Part shown: in pieces, positions 1-8,153 of the stretch
How the letters are laid out: every line of letters starts with the position of its first letter
Position numbering within the stretch: position 1 is the stretch's first letter
Assembly (NCBI GenBank): GCA_021849295.1
Contig: JAJZTA010000008.1
Location: forward strand, 1-64,000
Reading direction: 5' to 3'
From: Pseudomonadota bacterium
GTDB taxonomy: Bacteria > Pseudomonadota > Alphaproteobacteria > Micavibrionales > UBA2020
DNA: 64,000 nt
Made by a program: the position numbers and the translations under genes
The notes under the pieces: generated by a model
Told to the model about the DNA's origin: nothing
Seen by the model: the letters and a program-made list of their open reading frames with translations, nothing else
Databases searched by the model: none

Positions 1-140
1 ACAACTTCGCCAAGCGGCTTAAAACCCTGAAAGGACTCACGGCCTATGAATACGTCTGTAAAATCTGGACAAAAGAACCGGATCGCTTCAAAATAAATCC
101 GCTCCACCATATCGTGGGACTAAACAAGGTAGGTGCCAGA
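1..140 (+). mobile_element. Right end of an IS481-type insertion sequence
   Basis: The window opens inside an insertion sequence. The translated stretch from position 3 is the C-terminal end of an IS481-family DDE transposase, and the bases at about 131-140 (GGTGCCAGA) look like the terminal inverted repeat of this group, whose ends often read TGT-CTGGCACC. Homology of the neighbouring minus-strand tpsA gene stops at about 137-142, which places the junction there. The left end of the element lies outside the window, so the target duplication cannot be checked. Confidence 0.7.
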
Positions 141-251
141 TCACCGGTCGAGGCAATGATGCCGCCAACGTCTATGTGGGAATTTTTTCCGAACAGCACG
201 CCATTCGGATCGAGAATCATGATATTGCCGTTGGCTTTCAGGGTGCCGTAA
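3..251 (+). CDS. IS481-family transposase, C-terminal fragment
   Basis: This is the 3' part of a DDE transposase of the IS481 family; the 5' part is outside the window. The visible residues include NFAKRLKTLKGLTAYEYVCK and then EPDRFKINPLHHIVGLN, which match the conserved tail of these enzymes. In most relatives the protein ends right after GLNT. Here the frame runs on through the IS end into the disrupted tpsA sequence and stops at TAA 249-251, so the last ~40 residues are read-through of flanking DNA. The element is inserted antisense to tpsA. Whether the full transposase is intact cannot be seen. Confidence 0.75.
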   Translation, partial: NFAKRLKTLKGLTAYEYVCKIWTKEPDRFKINPLHHIVGLNKVGARSPVEAMMPPTSMWEFFPNSTPFGSRIMILPLAFRVP

Positions 252-576
252 ATTCTCGAAGGATCGGCGCTGCCGGTAACGCGGTTGACGGCCAGCGCGC
301 GGCTGCATCAGGCTGGTTGAAGGTGACCGAGGCGTTGGAACCGATGTTGAAGGTTTTCCAGTCGATGATCGCGCGCTCGCTGTTCTGCCGGACCGTCATG
401 GCACTGCCTTCAATGGTCGGCGTGGAGACGTCGCCATTACCCGCGGCAACGTTGAAACCGGTGGGAAGGATGGTAGCGGCAAAGGCCGTAACGGAAAGCG
501 TGACGGCGAGGGTTAAAACAGCCAATACGGTGAAGAGTTTTGTCTTGGCGCCGAAGCCTTGTGCCTGTTGGGTCAT
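137..576 (-). pseudogene. Two-partner secretion exoprotein (TpsA/FHA-type), frameshifted and cut by an IS
   Basis: This is the N-terminal part of a large filamentous-haemagglutinin-type exoprotein. The start at 576 gives a signal peptide (MTQQAQGFGAKTKLFTVLAV..., cleavage near AFA-ATI) followed by the TPS secretion domain: LPTGFNVAAGNG, then RAIIDWKTFNIGSNASVTFNQ. At about 295-302 the frame breaks inside a GCGCGCG run. Removing one CG dinucleotide restores ALAVNRVTGSADPSRIYGTL and LDPNGVLFGKNSHIDVGG, the highly conserved second half of the TPS domain. Homology then ends at the IS junction. The gene lies downstream of tpsB on the same strand, the normal TPS order. It is broken twice here; the rest of the exoprotein may continue beyond the IS. 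Confidence 0.85.
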
Positions 577-812
577 GTTTTTTTCTCGGTATATCAAATC
601 GTTAAAGAAACAGCCTTTTGCCTGATGCGGAATGGGTTTTATCTTTGTCATATTTAGGCAAAGGGGCAAGAAAAATTTACAAAAAATTAAGAACCGAGAT
701 GTCCAGCATACCAGGAAAATCCATTAATCCCCTGTTTTTCAAAGCTAAAGCAGGCATACACGATCACATGCGCGAGCGCAATACCTTGGACTAATTAATA
801 TTAATGTGTGTG

Positions 813-2504
813 TCAGAATTTCACGTTGAGCGTAAAGAAGAACCTTGCATGGTTGTTGTGCGTGGTCGCGACGGGACGGGTCAGAGGCAAGGCGGCTTCC
901 AGCGAACCCGCGACCGTTTTGGTGAAATTCATCCGCACCCCCGCCCCAGCCGATGCGAGCGAGGCGATGCGGCCTTCGGACGTCGTGGCGGCCGGATCCC
1001 AGACCTTGCCGATGTCGTAATAGGTGTAGGCCTGATAGCTTTTCAGCCAGCGCTTGTTGACGGTGCCGTTGTAGCGTAGTTCCAGCTTCGCCGCGACGCC
1101 GTCTTCGCCCGAGATTTCAGACGGATCGTACGCGCCGCCGAATTGCGTTCCGCCGACGCCGAATTCCTCCGACGCCAGCAGGAGGTCGGCCGATTTCTGC
1201 CCCGACACGGCGGCATAGAGTTGCGTCTTCTCCGTCAAGCGCTGCAAGCGCGATATTTGCGCGGTGATTTTGGTGAAGTTGCTGCGGCCGCGCGCGCGCG
1301 ACATACTCGGCGTGCCCGGCATGGTCGGGTGGAAGATGCCGAGGCCGTGGCTGATTTCCGACGTCAGCGTGTTGATGCCGACGAAGCGGTCGGCGAACTG
1401 GTAGGTCGTTCCAAGGCGTAGGACGCTCAGCCGGTCAGCCACCGTGGAGGTAACGAGATTGTCGGTGTAGTAGCTGTCCAGATAGTCAAGGCGCAGCAGG
1501 GCGGAAAGATTCTTCCAGCGAGAACGGATGAAGGGATGGCTGACCTGCACGAACGCGCTTTTCGACCAGCCGCTGAGATCGAACTGGCCGAGAGAATATC
1601 CGGGCACGTCATGTCCGACGTTGCCGCCGAGAGAAAGCTGCGTGCCGTTTGCGCCCAATGGGACGGTATAGGTCAAACTGCCGAAGGCCATCTCGTTGCT
1701 GTCCGGCGTTTTCGCGATCTGGGCCTGGAGGGAATCGAAGTGCTTTGTCGGCGAATTCAGCTGCGCCGTCACGTTCATCTGCAGGGGCCCAAGGTAGCGC
1801 GTGCCGCGGTTGTCGATCTGCGCCGAAAAATCCGTGCGCTTGTGGGTGACGAATATGGTGACGTCGGACGCGGCGCGCGTTTTCGGCGCGGGAGACAACA
1901 CGGCGCGTGCGAACAGGCCCGGCAAATCGTTCATCAGCAGCAGGACGCGCTCGAGCGTCTTCATATTCATCGGGCGCTTCGTGGTGAGCGGCGCCGCCAT
2001 CCTATAAAGGAAGTCCTCGTGACCGCCGCTCTCGCCGCGGATGGTCACTTTGTGGACGAAACCTTCGACCGCATGCAGCACTACAGTGCCGCGCTTGATG
2101 GTCTGCGGCGGCACGACGACGCGCGTCAGGATATATCCGTCGTTGCGGTATTTCGCCGTCAGTTTCTCGGCCAGTCCGTACACATAGGCCAGCGTGACGG
2201 TCTTGCCGATGTCTTTGGCATAGAGCGGGCGGACGGACGCGTCCTTGTAAACCGTCATGCCTTCGATCCGCACGCTGCGCAGCGTGAACTTGTACTTCTT
2301 GGCGCCCTTCGGCGCGATGATCCGCTCCGGACGCTTCGCGCCGCTGATCGACGGAACGGTCATCTGCGGCGTGGTCTGCGGCACGATCTGCTTTTGTATG
2401 CGCGACGGCTGCACGGAATTGGGGATTTGCACGGCATAGGCAGCAGTCGTGGCCAGGCACAGCGCAACGGCAGCGCCGACCAATCTGGTAAAAAGTCTTT
2501 TCAT
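813..2504 (-). CDS. Two-partner secretion outer-membrane transporter (TpsB, ShlB/FhaC/HecB family)
   Basis: 563 aa, normal length for a TpsB protein of the Omp85 superfamily, which exports one dedicated TpsA exoprotein across the outer membrane. A signal peptide (residues 1-24, ending AAYA) is followed by POTRA-type domains (FTLRSVRIEGMTVY near 75; VVLHAVEGFVHKVTIRGES near 150) and a 16-strand barrel ending in the outer-membrane signature FFFTLNVKF with terminal Phe. The barrel segment GGTQFGGAYDPSEISGEDG corresponds to the conserved loop-6 motif that normally carries an Arg (VRGY or FGRAYD type); here the position seems to be Gly. It is encoded upstream of the broken tpsA on the same strand, so the system probably has no working substrate unless one exists elsewhere. 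Confidence 0.9.
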   Translation of the reverse strand: MKRLFTRLVGAAVALCLATTAAYAVQIPNSVQPSRIQKQIVPQTTPQMTVPSISGAKRPERIIAPKGAKKYKFTLRSVRIEGMTVYKDASVRPLYAKDIGKTVTLAYVYGLAEKLTAKYRNDGYILTRVVVPPQTIKRGTVVLHAVEGFVHKVTIRGESGGHEDFLYRMAAPLTTKRPMNMKTLERVLLLMNDLPGLFARAVLSPAPKTRAASDVTIFVTHKRTDFSAQIDNRGTRYLGPLQMNVTAQLNSPTKHFDSLQAQIAKTPDSNEMAFGSLTYTVPLGANGTQLSLGGNVGHDVPGYSLGQFDLSGWSKSAFVQVSHPFIRSRWKNLSALLRLDYLDSYYTDNLVTSTVADRLSVLRLGTTYQFADRFVGINTLTSEISHGLGIFHPTMPGTPSMSRARGRSNFTKITAQISRLQRLTEKTQLYAAVSGQKSADLLLASEEFGVGGTQFGGAYDPSEISGEDGVAAKLELRYNGTVNKRWLKSYQAYTYYDIGKVWDPAATTSEGRIASLASAGAGVRMNFTKTVAGSLEAALPLTRPVATTHNNHARFFFTLNVKF

Positions 2505-2756
2505 ATAAAAATCCCCGGAAGGCTAAGGCCTTAAAGCCTCAGAAGAAATGTACTTTCTGGTATACTATAGCGACATAAAAAGTAAACCTTTCGACGTAAA
2601 AAAGTGCGCAGCCCTATACATAAAAGATGGGGAGCCCCAAGCGCACGCAAAGGTGAGCCCCATATACGCCTGTTAAAATTTTCTGTATTTACGCTCCTTA
2701 AAAAGTGATAATGGCGAAAACTTGCGTCCCAAAAGAAACATCATCCGGAGAAAACG

Positions 2757-3371
2757 ATGACAGTGACCGTGCACCAAGGCGACCTTCCCGCGGATTTAAG
2801 CTTTGGTTCCGCCGTCGCCATCGACACGGAAACGATGGGGCTTAAACCGGGGCGCGACAGGCTCTGCCTTGTCCAGCTTTCTGCGGGCGACGGCAACGCG
2901 CATATCGTGCAGCTCAAGGCGGGGCAATACGCCGCCCCCAACCTCAAAAAGCTTCTGACGGACAAGAACGTCACCAAAATATTCCACTTTGGCCGGTTCG
3001 ACATCGCCGCCATGTGGGCTTATCTGAGCGTGCTGACGGAGCCGGTCTATTGCACGAAGATCGCCTCGCGCCTCGCCCGCACCTTTACGCAACACCATTC
3101 GCTGAAAACCCTGTGCAGCGACCTTCTGGACGTCAGTCTCGACAAGCAGCAGCAGACGACGGACTGGGGCGCGGACGAATTGACGCCCGCGCAAATACAA
3201 TATGCGGCCTCGGACGTTCTCTATCTGCATAAATTGCGCGACGCGCTGAATGTCATGCTGGTGCGCGAAAAACGCGACGCGCTGGCGCAGGCCTGTTTTT
3301 CGTTCCTGCCGCATCGCGCCCTGCTCGATATTTCAGGCTGGGAAGAAGAAGATATTTTCGCGCACAGTTAA
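2757..3371 (+). CDS. rnd: Ribonuclease D-like 3'-5' exonuclease
   Basis: 204 aa, containing only the DEDD exonuclease domain; the HRDC domains of the long E. coli RNase D are absent, as is common in alphaproteobacteria. Motif I is AIDTETMG (Asp23, Glu25), motif II FHFGRFDIAAM (Asp82), motif III YAASDVLYLHKL (Tyr and Asp near 150), which makes it a DEDDy enzyme. It probably trims 3' ends of structured RNAs such as tRNA precursors. The start ATG at 2757 directly follows a run of purines (ccggagaaaacg) with a good ribosome binding site. Its stop overlaps the stop of the convergent gene at 3368. In related genomes this gene often sits just ahead of the lpt-rpoN block, as here. Confidence 0.88.
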   Translation: MTVTVHQGDLPADLSFGSAVAIDTETMGLKPGRDRLCLVQLSAGDGNAHIVQLKAGQYAAPNLKKLLTDKNVTKIFHFGRFDIAAMWAYLSVLTEPVYCTKIASRLARTFTQHHSLKTLCSDLLDVSLDKQQQTTDWGADELTPAQIQYAASDVLYLHKLRDALNVMLVREKRDALAQACFSFLPHRALLDISGWEEEDIFAHS

Positions 3372-4510
3372 AGAGGGCCCATACCGCGCGGGCGGGGACG
3401 GGCTTTCGACTTGAGCACGCCGATCTCGGACCGCGCATCTGCAAGATCTGCCCTGACTTGCGTCAGTTCGTCGCGCAATTCCGCGATTTGCCGCAAAATT
3501 TCCTCTGACGGTGTCTCTTTTTCAACAGCCTGACCGGTTATTTTTTCGGCATGCAGGTTGAGGCTCTTTTTTACGGTGTCGTCCCATTTTTCGTCGGGCT
3601 TGGCCTTCATCAGATAGAGCGCGTCCGCGAAATCCGCGCCGCCCTTGTGCAGCATCTCTATGGTCGCGGGCGACAGTTCGTTTTTGACCGCCATCGCGAG
3701 GATCCGTCCTTTATACCCGTCGCCATACATGGCGGCGTTGGCTTCGGCGCCGACATCCAGAAGCGCTTTCACGGCGGCTTCCGTTCCCTTGGTGCAAACA
3801 ACGCCATACAAAACGCGATTGAGGGCTTCCTGCACGTCTTCCGCCGGAACCCCCTGCGTCAAAACGAAACGAACACAGTCCTCAAGTTCCGCCTCTTTGC
3901 CCGGCACGGCAACGGCCTGCGCAAATATGCGTCCAAAGGTATCATGTACGGCTTTTTGCGGATTCTCTTCCCCTTCCGCCACTTTGATGGACAATAGAAA
4001 CAGTCTTTCAGCTTCCGATTTGTTTCCGAGAGCGGCCGCCTGATCAAGCGCAAACAGAATGGATTTTTGCGCCCGCTGCTGTTCGTCGCTTTGCGCGAAC
4101 CCCTTCAGCACCAGCGCAATATCGTCATTCAAATGTTTACTGCGCTGGACAAGCTCTGTCGCAACAGCGCCGCGCGCATCTTCGGGAAATTTACTGGCAA
4201 GACTGACATAACGATCCCGTATGCCGAATTCCAGCGGGTGCTTGATGATCTCGAGAAGATTGTCGGGGCGTCCTTCCCAAAAGGCCTGAAAAGCCCCCTC
4301 TCTGAGTTTTTTCTGATCGGCCGCGCCGAGATGTTCTATAAATTCTTTCGCATAGTCGTAACTTACCGGCTTGGTGACGTACGCTACGGCCTGCTTGTTC
4401 GCCTCATGGAATTGCTCCACCGTACCGTTTTTGCCGGTCTCGTAAAAATCCAAATCCGGTGCTTTTGGCTGCACATCTTCTTTTGATTTTCTGCCAAATA
4501 TAAAAACCAT
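3368..4510 (-). CDS. Hypothetical protein with ankyrin-like segment and C-terminal coiled coil
   Basis: About 380 aa with the start at 4510, chosen because AGGAGAG lies at a good distance upstream; the upstream extension is AT-rich and unlike coding sequence. There is no signal peptide or membrane segment, so a cytoplasmic protein is likely. The middle is all-alpha. Residues around 270-320 (AVKALLDVGAEANAAMYGDG and the following TIEMLHKGGADFADALYL) resemble two degenerate ankyrin repeats. Residues about 345-375 form a heptad coiled coil (EEILRQIAELRDELTQVRAD), followed by a basic tail ARPRPRGMGPL. I do not recognise a family. It may be a protein-interaction scaffold, but that is inference. 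Confidence 0.7.
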   Translation of the reverse strand: MVFIFGRKSKEDVQPKAPDLDFYETGKNGTVEQFHEANKQAVAYVTKPVSYDYAKEFIEHLGAADQKKLREGAFQAFWEGRPDNLLEIIKHPLEFGIRDRYVSLASKFPEDARGAVATELVQRSKHLNDDIALVLKGFAQSDEQQRAQKSILFALDQAAALGNKSEAERLFLLSIKVAEGEENPQKAVHDTFGRIFAQAVAVPGKEAELEDCVRFVLTQGVPAEDVQEALNRVLYGVVCTKGTEAAVKALLDVGAEANAAMYGDGYKGRILAMAVKNELSPATIEMLHKGGADFADALYLMKAKPDEKWDDTVKKSLNLHAEKITGQAVEKETPSEEILRQIAELRDELTQVRADLADARSEIGVLKSKARPRPRGMGPL

Positions 4511-4804
4511 CGCACTCTCCTGCTGTCTGAAATCGTGACGGGGCGGAACGATATCCACCCTTCGGATAAAAATTATGGATACATTATAATGATTATGGTA
4601 ATATGTCAATTAAAATTATTAAGGAAACTTAAAACGTAGGTTTATGCGGGCATTGCCGCTTGTCCAGATGTCCAGCAGACTATCTTTCTATTTGATTTAA
4701 AAGCATAAAATATGATTGTCGCCAACGGCTTTATTTACTAGAAAAAAAACGTTTCTGCGTATATATTTGCAGCGCACCAATTTTACAAAAAAGAGGCAGC
4801 CGCC
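4511..4804. other. AT-rich intergenic region ahead of kdsD
   Basis: About 290 bp between the divergent 3368-4510 gene and kdsD. It presumably holds promoters in both directions. Several A/T-rich hexamers are present (for example TAAAAT near 4706), but I cannot pair any with a convincing -35. No gene or RNA is seen. Confidence 0.4.
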
Positions 4805-5806
4805 ATGACCATCGTAAAACTTTCCGAAGCGTCCCAAAAACAGGGGCTCGGCACAGCCGTCAAAGTGCTGGAGACCGAGGCCCGTGCCTTGCAGGAACTC
4901 GCCGGATTTTTGAACGACAGCTTTTTGCAGGCCATCGAGATGATCTCCTCCGCCGAAGGGCGCGTGATCGTGACCGGCATGGGCAAGTCGGGTCACGTCG
5001 GCAAAAAGATCGCAGCGACCTTCGCTTCGACCGGCACGCCGGCCTTTTTCGTCCATCCAGCGGAAGCGAGTCATGGTGACATGGGCATGATCGTGCGCGG
5101 CGACATCGTCCTCGCGCTATCCAACTCGGGCGAAGCCAAGGAGATGAACGATCTGATCGAATACACCCGCCGCTTCGCCATTCCGCTGATCGGCATCACC
5201 AGCCGTCCGGAATCGACGCTGGCGGCACGCGCCGACATCGCGTTGCTGCTCCCGCCCTGCCCTGAAGCCTGCCCGAACGGCCTCGCGCCGACGACCTCGA
5301 CCACGCTGACCCTCGCCATGGGCGACGCCATCGCCGTGACGCTGCTGGAGAAAAAAGGCTTCACCGAAAAAGACTTCAAGGTCTTCCATCCCGGCGGCAA
5401 ACTCGGCCAGCAGCTGATGAAAGTCTCCGAGATCATGCACACCGGCTACAAGGTGCCGCTCGCGCCGGAAGATATCGCCGTGCCGGACGCCATTGACATC
5501 ATCACCGCCAAGGGTTTCGGCTGCATCGGCCTCACCGATAAAAACGGCCTTTTGACCGGCATCATCACCGACGGCGACATCCGCCGCAAAATCGGCGAGG
5601 ATATTCTTGGCAAGACCGCGAAAGATATCATGACGCAAAACCCGAAAACCGCATCCTCCGAAACGCTGGTCGCGGAAGCCATGGCCGTGATGAACGACAT
5701 GAAAAACAGTTTCCGCCGCATCACCTGCCTTCTGGTGGTGGATACAAGCGGCAAGCCGGTCGGGCTGCTGCACATCCACGACTGCCTGCGCGCGGGCTTT
5801 GCGTGA
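4805..5806 (+). CDS. kdsD: Arabinose-5-phosphate isomerase (KdsD/KpsF/GutQ family)
   Basis: 333 aa, the usual length. It interconverts ribulose-5-phosphate and arabinose-5-phosphate, the first committed step of Kdo synthesis for LPS. An N-terminal SIS domain (about 35-180) carries VTGMGKSGHVGKKIAATFAS and ALSNSGEAKEM, followed by two CBS domains (IMHTGYKVPLAPEDIAVPDA and DIMTQNPKTASSETLVAEAM). AAGAGGCAG lies ahead of the ATG. It is the first gene of a tightly coupled operon: its TGA overlaps the GTG of lptC. Linking Kdo precursor synthesis with LPS transport is typical of alphaproteobacteria. Confidence 0.95.
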   Translation: MTIVKLSEASQKQGLGTAVKVLETEARALQELAGFLNDSFLQAIEMISSAEGRVIVTGMGKSGHVGKKIAATFASTGTPAFFVHPAEASHGDMGMIVRGDIVLALSNSGEAKEMNDLIEYTRRFAIPLIGITSRPESTLAARADIALLLPPCPEACPNGLAPTTSTTLTLAMGDAIAVTLLEKKGFTEKDFKVFHPGGKLGQQLMKVSEIMHTGYKVPLAPEDIAVPDAIDIITAKGFGCIGLTDKNGLLTGIITDGDIRRKIGEDILGKTAKDIMTQNPKTASSETLVAEAMAVMNDMKNSFRRITCLLVVDTSGKPVGLLHIHDCLRAGFA

Positions 5807-6468
5807 CATCGCCTCAGGCAAACCGCCGCTTTAGCGGCTATGCGCCGCGGCGCCTGAACGTCGTCAGGCAGGGATACTCGCTTTTTGTCCGGATTATGAA
5901 GTTTGCCCTGCCGCTCGCGGCGCTGGTAATCATCGGCGTGCTGATCACGCATATGACCGACAGCAATACGCAGCAGAAAAACGTCGCCAGCCTGCCGAGC
6001 GCGGAAAAAACCACCCCCGGCCTGATCGAACTGATCCAGCCGAAGTTTCAGGACGTCGACACCGACGGCAACCCCTACACCATTACCGCTGACAAAGCCG
6101 TCCGCGCCGTCGATACGCCCGACATGGTGCTCTTCACCAATCCCGTCGCGGACATCATGCTGAAAGACAACTCATGGCTCGCCGCCAAAGCGAAAACCGG
6201 CACGTTCGACCGCAAGAACGACACGCTGGAACTCAAAGACAACGTCGACATCTTTCACGACAGCGGCTACGAGCTGAGAACGCAGGACATCGTCATCAGC
6301 ATGAAGCAGAAGACCGCCTATACGGCGAAGCCCGTCAACGCACAGGGACCGGTCGGCATGCTCTCCGCGCAGAACATGTCCATCCTCAACCACGGCGAAA
6401 TGGTCATTTTCGGCGGCCCCGCCAAACTGACGATCTTCTCTCTCCATACCGGAAAGGCGCGCGGATGA
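5803..6468 (+). CDS. lptC: LPS export periplasmic/inner-membrane protein LptC
   Basis: 221 aa. LptC is the bitopic inner-membrane protein that takes LPS from the LptB2FG transporter and passes it to LptA. A basic N-terminus (about 1-30, NRRFSGYAPRRLNVVRQGYS) precedes one membrane helix (FALPLAALVIIGVLITHM), then a beta-jellyroll domain starting near LIQPKFQDVDTDGNPYTIT. The start is GTG at 5803, overlapping the kdsD stop by four bases; the stop overlaps the lptA ATG (ATGA). The translation-coupled order kdsD-lptC-lptA-lptB supports the call better than sequence identity alone, since LptC is poorly conserved. Confidence 0.88.
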   Translation: MTSPQANRRFSGYAPRRLNVVRQGYSLFVRIMKFALPLAALVIIGVLITHMTDSNTQQKNVASLPSAEKTTPGLIELIQPKFQDVDTDGNPYTITADKAVRAVDTPDMVLFTNPVADIMLKDNSWLAAKAKTGTFDRKNDTLELKDNVDIFHDSGYELRTQDIVISMKQKTAYTAKPVNAQGPVGMLSAQNMSILNHGEMVIFGGPAKLTIFSLHTGKARG

Positions 6469-7319
6469 AAAAATATCTCGTCGCAACGCTGATCCTTCTT
6501 GCAGGTGCCGGCACGGCGCTGGCGGCGCCCGTGCAAAAAACCGCAACGCAGCCCGTCACAATCTCCGCCGCCAAATCCCTGCAATGGGACCGCAAGGCCA
6601 GAACCTACACCGCCATCAAAGACGTCATTGCCAAGCAGGGCGACGTCACGATCCACAGCGACACGCTGACCGCCCATTACCTCGACGACCGCAGGGGCGG
6701 AGCGAGCATCACCACGCTGGACGCCAAGGGGCGCGTCACGATCGACGCGCCGCCCTACAAAGCCGTCGGCGACCGCGCGGTTTATACGGTCAAAACCGGC
6801 AACGCCGTCCTGACGGGCAAAAATCTCGAAATCACCTCCGACGACGGCAGCGTCCTCACGGCGCAGGAGAGGATAGAATATAACAGCCGCGACCGCACGA
6901 TGACCGCCGTCGGCAGCCCCAAAGCCTACAAAAGTCCCGATACCCTCACCGCCGACGTCATGAGCGCGACCTTCACCAAAGACGCCGCGGGCAAAATGAC
7001 GGCCCGGACGATCAGCGCCGAGGGCCATGTCATCATCAGGACACTTTCGGAAATTATTACGGGTGACAAAAGCGTCTATAACACAACCACGCAAAAAGCC
7101 GTCCTGACGGGCACTGTCCGCATCTGGCAGGGCAAAAACTGGCTGCAGGGCACGCGCGCGGACATTGACATGAAGACCGGAATAAGCCGATTATCGGATA
7201 AGGGCAATGGTACCATGGGCGGACGTGTCACGGGTGTGTTCTACCCGCAGTCCCAAAAAAGGAAGCCCGCGGCGGATCTGACAACGAAAACGCCCCAACC
7301 AGAGGCTGACAAAAATTGA
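6465..7319 (+). CDS. lptA: LPS transport periplasmic bridge protein LptA
   Basis: 284 aa from the ATG at 6465, which overlaps the lptC stop. A signal peptide MKKYLVATLILLAGAGTALA is directly followed by the mature domain. The OstA/LptA fold is visible as repeated beta-strand units (LQWDRKARTYTAIKDVIAKQ, AKGRVTIDAPPYKAVGDRAV, GHVIIRTLSEIITGDKSVYN, TGTVRIWQGKNWLQGTRADI). LptA polymerises into a periplasmic bridge that carries LPS to LptDE in the outer membrane. It is longer than E. coli LptA (185 aa), with a Lys/Pro-rich tail after GRVTGVFYPQS. A longer reading frame continues upstream inside lptC but is not the true start. Its TGA overlaps the TTG of lptB. Confidence 0.9.
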   Translation: MKKYLVATLILLAGAGTALAAPVQKTATQPVTISAAKSLQWDRKARTYTAIKDVIAKQGDVTIHSDTLTAHYLDDRRGGASITTLDAKGRVTIDAPPYKAVGDRAVYTVKTGNAVLTGKNLEITSDDGSVLTAQERIEYNSRDRTMTAVGSPKAYKSPDTLTADVMSATFTKDAAGKMTARTISAEGHVIIRTLSEIITGDKSVYNTTTQKAVLTGTVRIWQGKNWLQGTRADIDMKTGISRLSDKGNGTMGGRVTGVFYPQSQKRKPAADLTTKTPQPEADKN

Positions 7320-8083
7320 CGACGAACAAGAAAAAGCCCGAACCCAGACTCGTTTCCAACCCGCCGGGGCTGGTGGTCGAGCATTTGATGAAACGCTATA
7401 AACGCCGCCCTGTCCTCCGCGACGTGTCGCTGACCGTCAAGCGCGGCGAGGCCGTCGGCCTGCTCGGCCCCAACGGCGCGGGCAAAACGACCTGTTTTTA
7501 CATCGTCACCGGCCTTATCGACGCCGACAACGGCAAAATCTCACTCGACGGACATGACATCACTTCGTTGCCGATGTACCGCCGCGCGCGCATGGGCATC
7601 AGTTATTTGCCGCAGGAATCTTCCATCTTCCGCGGCCTGAACGTGGAGGACAACATCCGCTCCGTCCTGCAAGTCGTCGAGATGGATTACACCCGCCGCG
7701 AAAACATGCTTGAAGAGCTGCTGGCGGAATTCTCCATCAGCCACCTGCGCCAGACGCCGGCCATCGCGCTCTCCGGCGGGGAGCGCCGCCGCGTCGAGAT
7801 CGCCCGCGCCCTCGCCTCGCGCCCGCACTTCATCCTGCTCGACGAGCCGCTGGCGGGCATCGACCCGATCGCCGTCGCCGACATCCGCGACCTCGTCAAG
7901 CATCTCAAAAACCGTAACATCGGCGTGCTGATCACCGACCACAACGTCCGCGACACGCTCGATATCGTCGACCGCGCCTATATCCTGCACGGCGGACAGG
8001 TGCTGATGGAGGGCAAACCGTCCGAAATCGTTGCCCATAAAGACGTCCGCCGCGTCTATCTCGGCGAAAAGTTCAGCCTTTAG
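7316..8083 (+). CDS. lptB: LPS export ABC transporter ATPase LptB
   Basis: 255 aa. LptB is the cytoplasmic ATPase that powers LPS extraction by LptFG. Walker A is GLLGPNGAGKTTCFYIVTGL (near 55), signature ALSGGERRRVEIARALA, Walker B FILLDEPLAGIDPIAV, H-loop ITDHNVRDTLDIVDRAY. The Q-loop reads YLPQESSIFRGLNVEDN. All catalytic elements are intact. The annotated start is a TTG at 7316 overlapping the lptA stop (TTGA); the next in-frame ATG at 7389 (MKRYKRRPVL) is the alternative and would remove an N-terminal extension of about 24 residues. The stop is TAG. lptF and lptG are not in the window, as usual. Confidence 0.95.
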   Translation: MTTNKKKPEPRLVSNPPGLVVEHLMKRYKRRPVLRDVSLTVKRGEAVGLLGPNGAGKTTCFYIVTGLIDADNGKISLDGHDITSLPMYRRARMGISYLPQESSIFRGLNVEDNIRSVLQVVEMDYTRRENMLEELLAEFSISHLRQTPAIALSGGERRRVEIARALASRPHFILLDEPLAGIDPIAVADIRDLVKHLKNRNIGVLITDHNVRDTLDIVDRAYILHGGQVLMEGKPSEIVAHKDVRRVYLGEKFSL

Positions 8084-8153
8084 ACATTTCCGCTTGAAAA
8101 TGCTACTCTGAAAAGAGGGGAGCGTGGGCAAGCCAGCCCGCGGCAAGGGAATT

